A stretch of 45,163 nucleotides of DNA from positions 1 to 45,163 of the forward strand of contig JAQUUB010000031.1 of the NCBI GenBank assembly GCA_028694115.1. The letters run 5' to 3'. A model generated the notes under the pieces. The model had not been told where the DNA came from and did not search any database. It saw only the letters and a program-made list of their open reading frames with translations. The DNA comes from Lachnospiraceae bacterium. Lineage in GTDB: Bacteria > Bacillota_A > Clostridia > Lachnospirales > Lachnospiraceae. Of this stretch, positions 8,956-17,081 are shown piece by piece (position 1 is the stretch's first letter; every line of letters starts with the position of its first letter). The translations under genes and the position numbers were made by a program.

Positions 8956-9339
8956 ATGATAAAAAAATTTATTTACTGTGGTACATTAGGCTGGTGCCTC
9001 GAAATCATTTTTACAGCCTGTGATTCCTTCCGACGTCGAGAACTGCAATTGAAGGGAAACACATCCATTTGGATGTTTCCAATCTACGGTATGGCAGCTT
9101 TCCTCATGCCACTGTTTAAAATTTTAAAAGACAAATCAGTTGCTCTTCGCGGAACAATTTATATGATAACCATTTTTATAGTGGAGTATCTAAGTGGAAA
9201 TTTTTTAAAGAAAAAAGGAGTCTGTCCCTGGGATTATAGTCGAGCCAAGCACAATATAAATGGCGTAATCCGTGTGGACTACGCCATATGGTGGTTTCTC
9301 ACCGGGCTTTTATTTGAGAAAGTGTTAAAAAATAAGTAA
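8956..9339 (+). CDS. Small membrane protein, putative ABC-transporter type IV family (PF06541-like)
   Basis: The product has about 127 residues and three to four hydrophobic segments, with FIYCGTLGWCLEIIFTA at the N-terminus, YGMAAFLMPLF, VEYLSGNFLKK, and CPWDYS...INGVIRVDYAIWWFLTGL. These are hallmarks of the CmpB/PF06541 family of small clostridial membrane proteins, whose function is unknown despite the name. The ATG at 8956 is preceded at some distance (13 bases) by GGGAGG. The frame is open further upstream to 8875 but without signals. It is divergent from folC and convergent with the PH-like gene. Confidence 0.7.
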   Translation: MIKKFIYCGTLGWCLEIIFTACDSFRRRELQLKGNTSIWMFPIYGMAAFLMPLFKILKDKSVALRGTIYMITIFIVEYLSGNFLKKKGVCPWDYSRAKHNINGVIRVDYAIWWFLTGLLFEKVLKNK

Positions 9340-9355
9340 TTCCATCCTATTTATA

Positions 9356-9730
9356 TTAAAACGCTGCATCTGTATCATCGATTTCATCAACTCCGATATT
9401 CTGTGTATTTAAGGTGCGGCGTTTTCTTCTTTCCATTTCCGATGTTTCTAAAATATAATTTTTAATTAATTTTGAATTTTTAATATGTATAAGCTCTAGT
9501 TTAGGATTTGTCACATCTCCAGTATAACAAGTAATCGTACCAAGACCACATATTCTTTCCAGAAACGAAGTATTTAATTTTACATCTTGAATTTTATACA
9601 TATAACAGTCATTTTCCTCAGTATGTAATAATCCCTGATCAATCGTTATGATTGCTTCGTCAATTTTATATTTTGTAAATGTCCAGGGTAACCCCAAAAA
9701 TAAAATACGTTTTTTTTCTATAAATGCCAT
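9356..9730 (-). CDS. Bacterial PH-like domain protein
   Basis: This small protein of about 124 residues has the pattern of bacterial PH (bPH_2/YdbT-like) domains: KKRILFLGLPWTFTKYKIDE, ITIDQGLLHTEENDCYMYKIQDV, and GTITCYTGDVTNPKLELIHIKNS, all beta strands of one PH fold. There is no membrane segment, so it is probably cytoplasmic. The C-terminal tail is charged (EMERRKRR, DEIDDTD). The ATG at 9730 is chosen for its AAGGAG site 6-8 bases upstream. Ligand and partner are unknown. Confidence 0.75.
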   Translation of the reverse strand: MAFIEKKRILFLGLPWTFTKYKIDEAIITIDQGLLHTEENDCYMYKIQDVKLNTSFLERICGLGTITCYTGDVTNPKLELIHIKNSKLIKNYILETSEMERRKRRTLNTQNIGVDEIDDTDAAF

Positions 9731-9850
9731 GATTTCTCCTTTTTCTACGCGTCCTTTCAACTATTGAAAATCGAACGATTTAATATTTTTATTCTCTTTT
9801 GAACAAACTTTAATTTGAATTTATTGTACCACACTTTCTCATTTTTTTCA

Positions 9851-9879
9851 TTGAAATTTTTATACTCTTACTATATAAT
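9851..9879 (+). promoter_or_regulatory. Probable sigma-A promoter of the nitroreductase gene
   Basis: TTGAAA (9851-9856) and TATAAT (9874-9879) with an exact 17-base spacer, about 40 bases upstream of the ATG at 9918. Confidence 0.75.
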
Positions 9880-9917
9880 TAGGAATAAGAATTTTGAAAG
9901 GAAGGGATAAAATATTT

Positions 9918-10460
9918 ATGGATGCATTAGATTGTATTTATGGCCGTAGAAGTATTCGTAATTTTACTGAGGAACCTGTATCACATGAGGTTTTGGAAAA
10001 AATCGTGGAAGCTGCTTCCTATTCACCTTCTTGGAAACATACACAGGTCGTTCATTATGTTGCTATTGATGATTCTGCTACAAAGGACCGAATTGCCAAA
10101 GAATGTACCTCTTCCTTTGTATATAATGGTAATACAATGAGTAAAGCACCTATGCTTGTTGCAATAACCGCTTTAAAAGGTAGAAGTGGTATTGAAAAAG
10201 ATGGTTCTTTTACAACCGATCGTAAAGATACATGGCTCATGTTTGATGCTGGGTGTGCAGCACAGACTTTTTGTTTAGCCGCTCATGCATATGGTCTTGG
10301 AACTGTTATCATGGGTATTTTTGATGATGATAAAATTATTGATTTATTACAAATTCCTGATGATAGAGAATTAGTTAATATTATTTGTATTGGTCATCCA
10401 GCAGAATCACCTGAAGCACCAAAAAGAAAGTCTATATCTGATTTATTAATTTATAAGTAA
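9918..10460 (+). CDS. Nitroreductase family flavoprotein
   Basis: This FMN-dependent NAD(P)H oxidoreductase-like protein of 180 residues has the family start MDALDCIYGRRSIRNF, in which the Arg-Arg-Ser binds the FMN phosphate, then AASYSPSWKHTQ, and the helix DAGCAAQTFCLAAHAYGLGTVIMG. The physiological substrate cannot be read from sequence; the short length and SPSWKHTQ motif suit the clostridial NfnB-like subgroup. The ATG at 9918 has GGAAGGG upstream; a TTG at 9894 is less likely. A sigma-A promoter precedes it and a strong terminator follows, so it is probably monocistronic. Confidence 0.85.
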   Translation: MDALDCIYGRRSIRNFTEEPVSHEVLEKIVEAASYSPSWKHTQVVHYVAIDDSATKDRIAKECTSSFVYNGNTMSKAPMLVAITALKGRSGIEKDGSFTTDRKDTWLMFDAGCAAQTFCLAAHAYGLGTVIMGIFDDDKIIDLLQIPDDRELVNIICIGHPAESPEAPKRKSISDLLIYK

Positions 10461-10472
10461 TATATAATATAT

Positions 10473-10505
10473 AATGGAAGAGAATATTTTTTCTCTTCCA
10501 TTTTT
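10473..10505 (+). terminator. Intrinsic terminator between nitroreductase and pyrB
   Basis: A perfect 12-base stem (AATGGAAGAGAA at 10473-10484, TTCTCTTCCATT at 10491-10502) with a 6-base loop, followed by a short T-run. It ends 42 bases before pyrB, so it could also act as an attenuator if pyrB is read from upstream; no clear promoter was seen in the remaining gap. Confidence 0.85.
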
Positions 10506-10546
10506 AGGCATAAAAATAGTCGATAAATAAAATTTGGAGGTAACAT

Positions 10547-11464
10547 ATGAAACATTTAATGAGTCCACTTGACTTTTCAGTGGAAGAACTTGACAAACTA
10601 CTTGACTTAGCTGGAGATATTGAAGCAAACCCTGCAAAATATGCCCATACCTGTGATGGAAAAATATTAGCTACCCTTTTTTATGAGCCAAGTACAAGAA
10701 CAAGATTGAGTTTTGAATCTGCTATGCTTCATTTAGGCGGACAAACACTGGGATTCGCTTCTGCAAGCTCTTCTTCTGCTTCGAAAGGAGAAAGTGTATC
10801 TGATACGATTCGAATGGTATCCTGTTATTCAGACATCTGCGCTATGCGTCATCCAAAAGAAGGTGCACCCATGGTAGCTTCCACGAAATCCTCCATTCCT
10901 GTCATCAATGCAGGAGATGGTGGCCATCAGCATCCCACCCAGACACTGACTGACTTATTAACAATTCGTTCTTTAAAAGGACGCTTAGATCATTTGACCA
11001 TTGGTTTATGCGGAGATTTGAAATTTGGTCGTACCGTTCATTCCCTCATTAAAGCACTTGTAAGATATGATAATGTGAAGTTCATCTTTATCTCTCCTGA
11101 CGAACTGAAAATCCCTGGATACATCAGAGAGGATGTTCTTGATAAAAATAAAATTGAATATAAGGAGGTCACTCATTTAGAAGGCATTATGCCAGAACTT
11201 GATCTGCTTTATATGACCCGTGTTCAAAAAGAACGTTTCTTCAATGAGGAAGATTACGTCCGTTTAAAGGATTTTTATGTCCTGGATAAGGCAAAAATGA
11301 ATATGGCACGCGAGGATATGCTTGTACTCCATCCTCTTCCACGCGTCAACGAAATATCTGTGGAGGTAGATGATGATAAAAGAGCGGTTTATTTTAAGCA
11401 GGTACAGTACGGTATGTATGTTCGAATGGCACTCATACTCACTTTACTGGAAATTACAGTGTAA
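10547..11464 (+). CDS. pyrB: Aspartate carbamoyltransferase catalytic subunit
   Basis: It joins carbamoyl phosphate and aspartate to N-carbamoylaspartate, the first committed pyrimidine step. The carbamoyl-phosphate motif [15 protein letters not shown], the [10 protein letters not shown] motif and the HPLPRVNEI segment are intact. At 305 residues it is full length. GGAGG lies 7 bases before the ATG. It is followed 51 bases later by pyrI, so a regulated dodecameric ATCase of the enteric type is expected. The rest of the pyr pathway is not in this window. Confidence 0.96.
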   Translation: MKHLMSPLDFSVEELDKLLDLAGDIEANPAKYAHTCDGKILATLFYEPSTRTRLSFESAMLHLGGQTLGFASASSSSASKGESVSDTIRMVSCYSDICAMRHPKEGAPMVASTKSSIPVINAGDGGHQHPTQTLTDLLTIRSLKGRLDHLTIGLCGDLKFGRTVHSLIKALVRYDNVKFIFISPDELKIPGYIREDVLDKNKIEYKEVTHLEGIMPELDLLYMTRVQKERFFNEEDYVRLKDFYVLDKAKMNMAREDMLVLHPLPRVNEISVEVDDDKRAVYFKQVQYGMYVRMALILTLLEITV

Positions 11465-11515
11465 AAGATAACGAAAACCGCTTACTGACTCTGAAGTTTG
11501 AAAGGATAGAAAATC

Positions 11516-11944
11516 ATGTTAAATGTAGGAAAAATTGAAGAAGGATTTGTACTAGATCATATAAAAGAGGGTGAAGGAATGATCCTCTACAACAACCTTG
11601 GACTTGATAAATTAGATTGCTGTGTTGCTATCATTAAAAACGCAAAAAGTAATAAAATGGGGAAAAAAGATATTCTGAAAGTGGAGTGTCCAATTGATAC
11701 CCTGGATCTCGATATTCTAGGCTTTATAGATCACAATATTACAGTGAATGTGATAAAAGATGGGGAAATCTACGATAAGCCAAAGCTCGTTCTCCCAAAG
11801 AAAATTGTCAACGTGATCCGTTGTAAAAACCCTCGTTGTATTACATCCATTGAGCAGGAGCTCACCCAGATTTTTATCCTGACAGACGAGAAAAAAGAAA
11901 TTTACCGTTGCCAATACTGCGAAGAAAAATATGGGGAGCAATAG
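11516..11944 (+). CDS. pyrI: Aspartate carbamoyltransferase regulatory subunit
   Basis: This nucleotide-binding regulatory chain of ATCase has 142 residues. The N-terminal allosteric domain starts LNVGKIEEGFVLDHIKEGEG; the C-terminal zinc domain carries four cysteines in RCKNPRC and RCQYCEE that bind structural zinc and contact PyrB. AAAGGA precedes the ATG. PyrB-PyrI pairs occur in Clostridia as well as enterics. It converges on proA with only 12 bases between the two stops. Confidence 0.95.
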   Translation: MLNVGKIEEGFVLDHIKEGEGMILYNNLGLDKLDCCVAIIKNAKSNKMGKKDILKVECPIDTLDLDILGFIDHNITVNVIKDGEIYDKPKLVLPKKIVNVIRCKNPRCITSIEQELTQIFILTDEKKEIYRCQYCEEKYGEQ

Positions 11945-11956
11945 CTAAAAGGATAT

Positions 11957-13204
11957 CTATGGTCTTGTCTGACCATTCCCATGAATGGTATATTTATAAG
12001 ATGTCAAAGCTTCTAATCCCATAGGCCCTCTGGCATGAAGTTTCTGTGTACTAATGCCTATTTCTGCACCAAATCCGAATTCAAAGCCATCTGTAAAACG
12101 TGTGGATGCATTTACGTAAACTGCAGCCGCATCAATTTCATTCAGGAATCTTTCTGCATTCTCCATATCCTGAGTGATAATGGCTTCTGAATGATGGGTC
12201 GTATATTTATTAATATGTGCAATTGCCTCATCAAAGGTATCTACCACCTTCATAGAGATGATTGCATCACAGTATTCCGTTGCATAGTCTTCCTCTGTTG
12301 CCGGTACAATGCAAGGACACTCTGTTCTTGAGGCTTCACATCCGCGAACCTCTACTGATTTTCCATGAAGTCTATCGCAAATAAGTGGAATTGCTGATTT
12401 CGCTATTGTTCGATGGATCACAAGCGATTCGCATGCGTTGCATACACCCATTCTTTGTGTCTTAGCATTATCAATGATATCCACAGCCATTTGAAGATCG
12501 GCACTCTCATCCACATAGATATGGCAGTTTCCTATACCCGTTTCGATTACCGGAATGGTGCTGTTTTCTACTACACTTTTAATTAGTCCTGCTCCGCCAC
12601 GAGGAATTAATAAATCCACGTACTTCTTTAATTTCATAAATTTATTGGCTGTTTCCCTTGAGGTATCCTCTAATAATAATAACGCGTCAATTGGCAGACC
12701 ATTCTTTGAAAGTGCATCCCTGATTACTTTTACAATTGCCATATTGGATTGAATCGCATCACTGCCGCCTCGTAAAATCACTGCATTACCAGCTTTAAAG
12801 CAAAGACCAAATGCATCCGCAGTTACGTTCGGTCTCGATTCATAAATAATTCCAATGACCCCCATCGGAACACTCTTCTTCTCAACAATCAGCTTATTTG
12901 GCCTTTCAAAATGATCTAATACTCTTCCAACCGGGTCATCTAATTCAATCAATTGCTTTAGCCCTAATGCCATTGCTTCAATCCGTTCTTTGTTTAATCG
13001 TAAACGGTCTATCATGGCGGGTTTCATTCTGTTCTCCGTGGCTTTTTGTACATCCTTATCATTTTCCTGTATGATTACTTCTGCATGATTCACTAATGCA
13101 TCTGCTGCCAGAGATAAGCCACGATTCTTACACTCAGTACTCATTGTATTCATAATCGTTGCTGCCGCTTTGGCTCTTTCTCCTAAATCTTCCAAATAAT
13201 TCAT
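11957..13204 (-). CDS. proA: Glutamate-5-semialdehyde dehydrogenase (gamma-glutamyl phosphate reductase)
   Basis: It carries out the NADPH-dependent second step of proline synthesis. Aldehyde-dehydrogenase features are complete: [25 protein letters not shown], the catalytic cysteine in [15 protein letters not shown], and [20 protein letters not shown] near the end. At 415 residues it is full length. GAAAGGAG precedes the ATG. It lies 33 bases downstream of the ABC ATPase gene on the same strand and could be partly cotranscribed. proB, normally adjacent, is absent from this window. Confidence 0.95.
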   Translation of the reverse strand: MNYLEDLGERAKAAATIMNTMSTECKNRGLSLAADALVNHAEVIIQENDKDVQKATENRMKPAMIDRLRLNKERIEAMALGLKQLIELDDPVGRVLDHFERPNKLIVEKKSVPMGVIGIIYESRPNVTADAFGLCFKAGNAVILRGGSDAIQSNMAIVKVIRDALSKNGLPIDALLLLEDTSRETANKFMKLKKYVDLLIPRGGAGLIKSVVENSTIPVIETGIGNCHIYVDESADLQMAVDIIDNAKTQRMGVCNACESLVIHRTIAKSAIPLICDRLHGKSVEVRGCEASRTECPCIVPATEEDYATEYCDAIISMKVVDTFDEAIAHINKYTTHHSEAIITQDMENAERFLNEIDAAAVYVNASTRFTDGFEFGFGAEIGISTQKLHARGPMGLEALTSYKYTIHGNGQTRP

Positions 13205-13237
13205 AGACCGCTCCTTTCTATCATTAAAATACCCTAT

Positions 13238-14011
13238 CTAATTTCCACATTCAATACTGATTTTATTAAAGAGTCCCATGATTTCTTCAATATCGGTCTG
13301 TTTCTTTTCTTCCCCGCTTCGGTCAAATACTGACTTTCCCTCATGCATCATAATCAAACGATTTCCATACTCAACTGCATATCTTAAATTATGTGTTACC
13401 ATAATGGTGGTGAGCTTTTTACTCTTCACGATTTTGTCCGTAAGCATCATGATAATTTCTGCCGTTTTCGGATCTAGTGCAGCCGTATGCTCGTCAAGAA
13501 TCAAAAAATCGATGGAAGTCATAGTTGACATGAGTAAGGCAAGTGCCTGTCTCTGACCACCTGATAATGATCCTACCTTCGTCTGCATTTTATCCTCAAG
13601 ACCGAGGCCTAATTGTTTTAAGCTATCCGCATAGATATCCTTTTTATCTTTATTACAGCCTCTTGTAAGATTATATGCACTCCCTTTATTATCTGCAAGA
13701 GACATATTCTCTAAGATTGTCATGCCAGGGCAGGTACCCAGAGCAGGATTCTGATAAACTCTGCCTATCCTTTGATACCTTCTGAAATCCTTCTTGTTTG
13801 TAATATCATCTCCATCAATAACAATTTTTCCGCCTTCTACAGGAATATTTCCACAAATGATATTGAGTAAGGAAGTTTTACCTGAACCATTACTGCCCAC
13901 TACAGAGACAAACTCTTCTTCTTTCACTGTTAGATTAAATTTATCAAACAGACACATTTCATTAACAGAACCAGGATTATAAATTTTACTTATCTCTTTG
14001 AGTTCAAGCAT
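13238..14011 (-). CDS. trpZ: ABC transporter ATP-binding protein, TrpZ type
   Basis: This is the nucleotide-binding subunit of the importer formed with the two upstream genes. It has Walker A GSNGSGKTS (about 39-47), the signature LSGGQRQALALLMST, Walker B FLILDEH and the switch His in VTHNLRYAV. The glutamate after Walker B Asp is present (DEH). It overlaps the permease gene by 8 bases. The family (COG1101) goes with COG2984/COG4120 proteins; the upstream UGG T-box supports tryptophan as substrate. The symbol rests on context rather than direct recognition. Confidence 0.8.
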   Translation of the reverse strand: MLELKEISKIYNPGSVNEMCLFDKFNLTVKEEEFVSVVGSNGSGKTSLLNIICGNIPVEGGKIVIDGDDITNKKDFRRYQRIGRVYQNPALGTCPGMTILENMSLADNKGSAYNLTRGCNKDKKDIYADSLKQLGLGLEDKMQTKVGSLSGGQRQALALLMSTMTSIDFLILDEHTAALDPKTAEIIMMLTDKIVKSKKLTTIMVTHNLRYAVEYGNRLIMMHEGKSVFDRSGEEKKQTDIEEIMGLFNKISIECGN

Positions 14012-14882
14012 TTCTCTTTCCCTTCTTTTCCATACTAAAAACCAATATTGCTAAAAATAATACTGCCGTAATTAATTTCAGGTCACTTGCGGGAAATCCT
14101 CTGCTAATTGCAAAACCAACACAAGCCTTATAAATGACTGAGCCAATCACAACGCTTGTAGTCACTCGAAATAGCGTAATTTTTTTGAAAAGACTTGTTC
14201 CAATAATAACACTTGCCAGTCCGATTACTACCGTTCCAACACCCATGGATACGTCAAAATATCTCTGTTGTTGTGCATAAACACACCCACTTAACGTAAC
14301 AAGACCATTCGCAATCGATAAGCCTACGATTTTCACAAGTCCTTTATCTACTGCAAGGGTTGTCACTAAGGTATCATTATCGCCAACTGCACGAAGCATA
14401 TACCCGGATTTCGTAGATAAATACCAATCCAATAAATATTTACTAATATAGGTGACAATCAAAATTACGAATAATGTTTTAAGCGGTGCAATTTCCTTTG
14501 GGATTAATGAATTAATAAGCTCATTATCAAAAATTGTTGGCATATTGTAAATGGGAAGATTTGCACGACCTGCGATTCTCAAATTTACCGTATATAAGGC
14601 TGTCATCATAATAATACCTGATAGTAAATCCCGTACTTTTAATTTTACATGAATGAGCCCTGTAAAAACTCCCACAATTGCACCAGCCAAAAAGCTTATT
14701 GGAAGCGTTAATAACGGATTTACTCCTTTTGATATTAAAACAGCCGTTAAGGCAGCTCCCAAAGGGAAGCTGCCATCAACGGTCAAATCTGGAAAATCTA
14801 AAATTTTATAAGTAATGTAAACGCCTAATGCCATAATGGCATAAATCATACCCTGTTCCAGGATACTTAATAGTAATGTCAT
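14004..14882 (-). CDS. trpY: ABC transporter permease, TrpY type
   Basis: This 292-residue integral membrane protein has about eight to nine hydrophobic segments. It starts MTLLLSILEQGMIYAIMALGVYI and contains DLTVDGSFPLGAA, typical of the COG4120 (BPD_transp_2-like) permeases that pair with COG2984 binding proteins. AAGGTGG precedes the ATG. It sits between the lipoprotein and ATPase genes in one operon under the Trp T-box. Confidence 0.82.
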   Translation of the reverse strand: MTLLLSILEQGMIYAIMALGVYITYKILDFPDLTVDGSFPLGAALTAVLISKGVNPLLTLPISFLAGAIVGVFTGLIHVKLKVRDLLSGIIMMTALYTVNLRIAGRANLPIYNMPTIFDNELINSLIPKEIAPLKTLFVILIVTYISKYLLDWYLSTKSGYMLRAVGDNDTLVTTLAVDKGLVKIVGLSIANGLVTLSGCVYAQQQRYFDVSMGVGTVVIGLASVIIGTSLFKKITLFRVTTSVVIGSVIYKACVGFAISRGFPASDLKLITAVLFLAILVFSMEKKGKRNA

Positions 14883-14895
14883 TTCTAATCCACCT

Positions 14896-15909
14896 TTATT
14901 CTACTACGATTTCATCAAAGCTTTCTGCTGCCTTCTCCGTATAACCTTCTGGAAATGTAATTCCTACATTCTCTGCTACTTTGTTATTAATATAAAGACT
15001 TGCTTCTGTAATCACTTCATATGGCATATCAGATGCTTTACTCTCGCCTAATAATACTTTTGCTGCCATAACTCCTGTCTGTTCTCCCAATTTATAATAA
15101 TCAAGTCCCATGGAAGCTAAACATCCATTCTTTACCTGTTCTACTTCACTTCCGAATACTGGGATACCCTTTGCATTTGCAGAATCAAGAAGTGTTTGTA
15201 ATGCAGATACTACTGTATTATCCGTCAAATTTGTGATACAGTCAACTTTTTCTACTAAATCTGCAGCTGCAATTGATACATCAGCAACCGTATTGATACC
15301 AGACTCTACGATTTCAAAGCCATAATCACCTGCATTTGCTTTGTATTCTTCGATTGTGCTGCAAGAATTTGCTTCACTTGTTGTATAGATAATACCAATT
15401 TTTTTTGCATCTGGTAATATTTCACGAATCATTTTAAGCTGCTCTGTAACAGGTAGAGCGTCTGATGTACCTGTAACATTACCTGCTGGAGTTTTATCTG
15501 CATTTGCAAGCCCTGCGGAAACAGGATCTGATACTGCTGTATAAATAACAGGAATTTCTGAATTCATGCAGGAATTATAAGCACTCATTGCACTTGGAGT
15601 TGCAATTGCACAGATCAAATCTGCTTTCTGTGATACAAAATTATCTGCAATGGTACCAGCTGTTCCTGTATCGGCTTGCGCATTATCAAATAAAACCTTA
15701 AGATTTTTTCCCTCTTCAATTCCAGCTGCCTTTAAACCTGCTAAAAATCCTTCTTTACAGTTATCTAAGGAACCATGCTCTGCAAACTGTGAGATACCTA
15801 CTGTATAAGTAGTGGAATCAGATCCTTTTGCTGCTGTACTTCCACATCCTGAAAGTGCTGTTACTACCATTACTGCTGTTAAAATTGTTGCTACGATTTT
15901 CTTTTTCAT
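14896..15909 (-). CDS. trpX: ABC transporter substrate-binding lipoprotein, TrpX type
   Basis: This is an extracytoplasmic solute-binding protein (PF04392/COG2984). A lipoprotein signal peptide ends at the lipobox LSGCGS with the lipidated Cys at residue 22. The mature part has the two-lobed periplasmic-binding pattern (VGISQFAEHGSLDNCKEGFLAGL, IGIIYTTSEANS, VFGSEVEQVKNGCLASMGLDYY). The ATG at 15909 has AAGGAGA upstream; an in-frame ATG at 15960 lacks this. It is the first gene after the T-box terminator, separated from it by a 220-base repeat block. Confidence 0.85.
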   Translation of the reverse strand: MKKKIVATILTAVMVVTALSGCGSTAAKGSDSTTYTVGISQFAEHGSLDNCKEGFLAGLKAAGIEEGKNLKVLFDNAQADTGTAGTIADNFVSQKADLICAIATPSAMSAYNSCMNSEIPVIYTAVSDPVSAGLANADKTPAGNVTGTSDALPVTEQLKMIREILPDAKKIGIIYTTSEANSCSTIEEYKANAGDYGFEIVESGINTVADVSIAAADLVEKVDCITNLTDNTVVSALQTLLDSANAKGIPVFGSEVEQVKNGCLASMGLDYYKLGEQTGVMAAKVLLGESKASDMPYEVITEASLYINNKVAENVGITFPEGYTEKAAESFDEIVVE

Positions 15910-15957
15910 TATTTTATTCTCCTTTTTGATTGTGACAATCCCATGAGATAGGTGGTA

Positions 15958-16033
15958 CACCTGCCAAATTGCTTCGCAATTTCTCGGTCATTCCTTACGA
16001 CCACCTGCCAAATTGCTTCGCAATTTCTCGGTC
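15958..16033 (-). repeat. Two 32-base direct repeats, each with a small hairpin
   Basis: Bases 15958-15989 and 16002-16033 are identical 32-base units, offset by 44. Each contains AAATTGCTTCGCAATTT, a 6-base stem with a CTTCG loop. They lie in the trpX leader after the T-box terminator. Two copies are too few for a CRISPR. Meaning unknown. Confidence 0.8.
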
Positions 16034-16050
16034 GCGTTGCTCCCTCGTAT

Positions 16051-16110
16051 ACCACTAGGTGAATTTGCATCATTTTCTGCAAGCAGAATGATGCAAATTC
16101 ATCTAGTGGT
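16051..16110. repeat. 60-base near-perfect palindrome
   Basis: Arms 16051-16074 and 16087-16110 are complementary at 23 of 24 positions. The 12-base loop itself contains CTGC/GCAG. No T-run follows on either strand, so it is not a standard terminator. It resembles a miniature palindromic repeat element. It would be transcribed in the trpX leader when the T-box reads through. Confidence 0.8.
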
Positions 16111-16132
16111 GCAGTCGGTCTGCTGATCGCGC

Positions 16133-16405
16133 AAAAAACGCCTCAAGCTTATGCTTGAGGCGCTAATAAGATTCTTATTATCGCGGTACCACTCAAATTG
16201 ATGATTTCCATCCACTTTATCATATACTATCATATATGCCGAATTGGTAACGGGTACGGATCCCGGCAATTCCTACTACTATTTCGGATTGCCCTCGAAA
16301 GCCCATTCAATTAAAGTTCGAATACTGCCTTCCCACCACCGACAGCTCTCTGAAATCCGACTCTTTAACCTACTCCTCTTTCTCATAGGTTTATGTCTTT
16401 ATTTG
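16133..16405 (-). promoter_or_regulatory. T-box leader, tryptophan-specific (UGG specifier)
   Basis: On the minus strand the leader has the AGAGAG motif of stem I, then GAA-UGG-GCUUUCGAG in which UGG (16305-16303) occupies the specifier position. The T-box core AGTGGTACCGCG follows (16193-16182). The terminator has a perfect 10-base stem (16139-16148 with 16153-16162) and six T residues. Uncharged tRNA-Trp should stabilise the antiterminator and allow transcription of trpXYZ. No gene lies between the terminator and trpX, only repeats. Confidence 0.9.
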
Positions 16406-16411
16406 TTTAGT

Positions 16412-16440
16412 ATCATATACCGTTTCTTTTTCTGTGTCAA
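16412..16440 (-). promoter_or_regulatory. Sigma-A promoter of the Trp T-box operon
   Basis: TTGACA (16440-16435) and TATGAT (16417-16412) on the minus strand with a 17-base spacer, directly upstream of the T-box. Confidence 0.8.
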
Positions 16441-16492
16441 TACTATTTCAATTATTTAATTTTTTATTTTTATAAAAGAAGCACAGGAACAG

Positions 16493-16912
16493 TTACCTGC
16501 CCTTGTGCTTCTCTTTTCTTTTCTGCTGTTTCATTTCATACTGAAATTCTTTTTCAGACTCCCGCTGTTCCCGTGAGCATATTTTTCTTTCTTGTTTTCT
16601 TTGTTCCTGCTGCAATTTTAATGCTTGCTGAGATTTTGTTCCAATCCCTACATTCTGAATCTGTTTTTTCACTTCTCTTTGCAATCGCTTTGGATTTATG
16701 TTCTCCTTAATTTCACTTACCGCTTCCACCGATGGGCTGAATGTAAGCTGATAGTAATTCTGAAGAATAAATCTTAGAACTTCGTAGTCCTTCGGTTCTG
16801 CCCCAAAAGTAACTTTGCAAACAGATAATTTTCCATTTTCTACTCGTTCAAAAACTCCTACCCAAAAGGGGTTATCAAAATATACCAGTAGCCTTCCTAT
16901 TGCTTTGTTCAT
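16493..16912 (-). CDS. yjdF: YjdF family protein (DUF2992)
   Basis: This protein of about 139 residues has the N-terminal domain LLVYFDNPFWVGVFERVENGKL...VTFGAEPKDYEVL typical of YjdF, and a strongly basic, glutamine-rich C-terminal tail (QRKQERK, MKQQKRKEKHKGR) likely to be helical. The molecular function of YjdF is not established; the family is characteristically controlled by the yjdF RNA, which in relatives senses azaaromatic compounds. The ATG at 16912 is chosen because GGAGGG sits just upstream; the frame extends to 16954 without a signal. Confidence 0.88.
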   Translation of the reverse strand: MNKAIGRLLVYFDNPFWVGVFERVENGKLSVCKVTFGAEPKDYEVLRFILQNYYQLTFSPSVEAVSEIKENINPKRLQREVKKQIQNVGIGTKSQQALKLQQEQRKQERKICSREQRESEKEFQYEMKQQKRKEKHKGR

Positions 16913-16924
16913 TATAATCCCTCC

Positions 16925-17028
16925 TTTAAGATTTAATGAACAAAGAATGGACAACCAAGGAGGCAGGTTACTGACAACGTTTCCGTTGCTCCCGGACTAC
17001 CTACCGGGACGTGTTTTTATCTTTGTAT
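16925..17028 (-). promoter_or_regulatory. yjdF-type riboswitch leader
   Basis: The minus-strand leader runs from AAAGATAAAAAC through a CCCGGTAGGTAGTCCGGG helix, then GCAACGGAAACGTTG and a run towards the ribosome site GGAGGG (16924-16919). Its position just before yjdF and the GC-rich compact fold match the known yjdF motif RNA. I recognise it by context and pattern, not by covariance search. Confidence 0.75.
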
Positions 17029-17032
17029 TTTT

Positions 17033-17060
17033 ATTATATCACCTATTTTGTGAGAATCAA
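17033..17060 (-). promoter_or_regulatory. Probable promoter of yjdF
   Basis: TTGATT (17060-17055) and TATAAT (17038-17033) on the minus strand, 16-base spacer, just upstream of the yjdF leader. Confidence 0.65.
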
Positions 17061-17081
17061 GATGAGAAAAGTAAGATTTTA

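Noticed and set aside
8640..9023. 127-residue plus-strand ORF overlapping folC
   Set aside because: It is mostly antisense to folC and ends inside the small membrane-protein gene; no ribosome site or family resemblance.
15958..16033. Regularly spaced repeats as a CRISPR array
   Set aside because: Only two units, a 12-base spacer, no cas genes nearby, and each unit has its own internal hairpin.
16244..16459. 71-residue ORF across the Trp T-box
   Set aside because: It is antisense to the T-box leader, whose motifs and promoter are clear.
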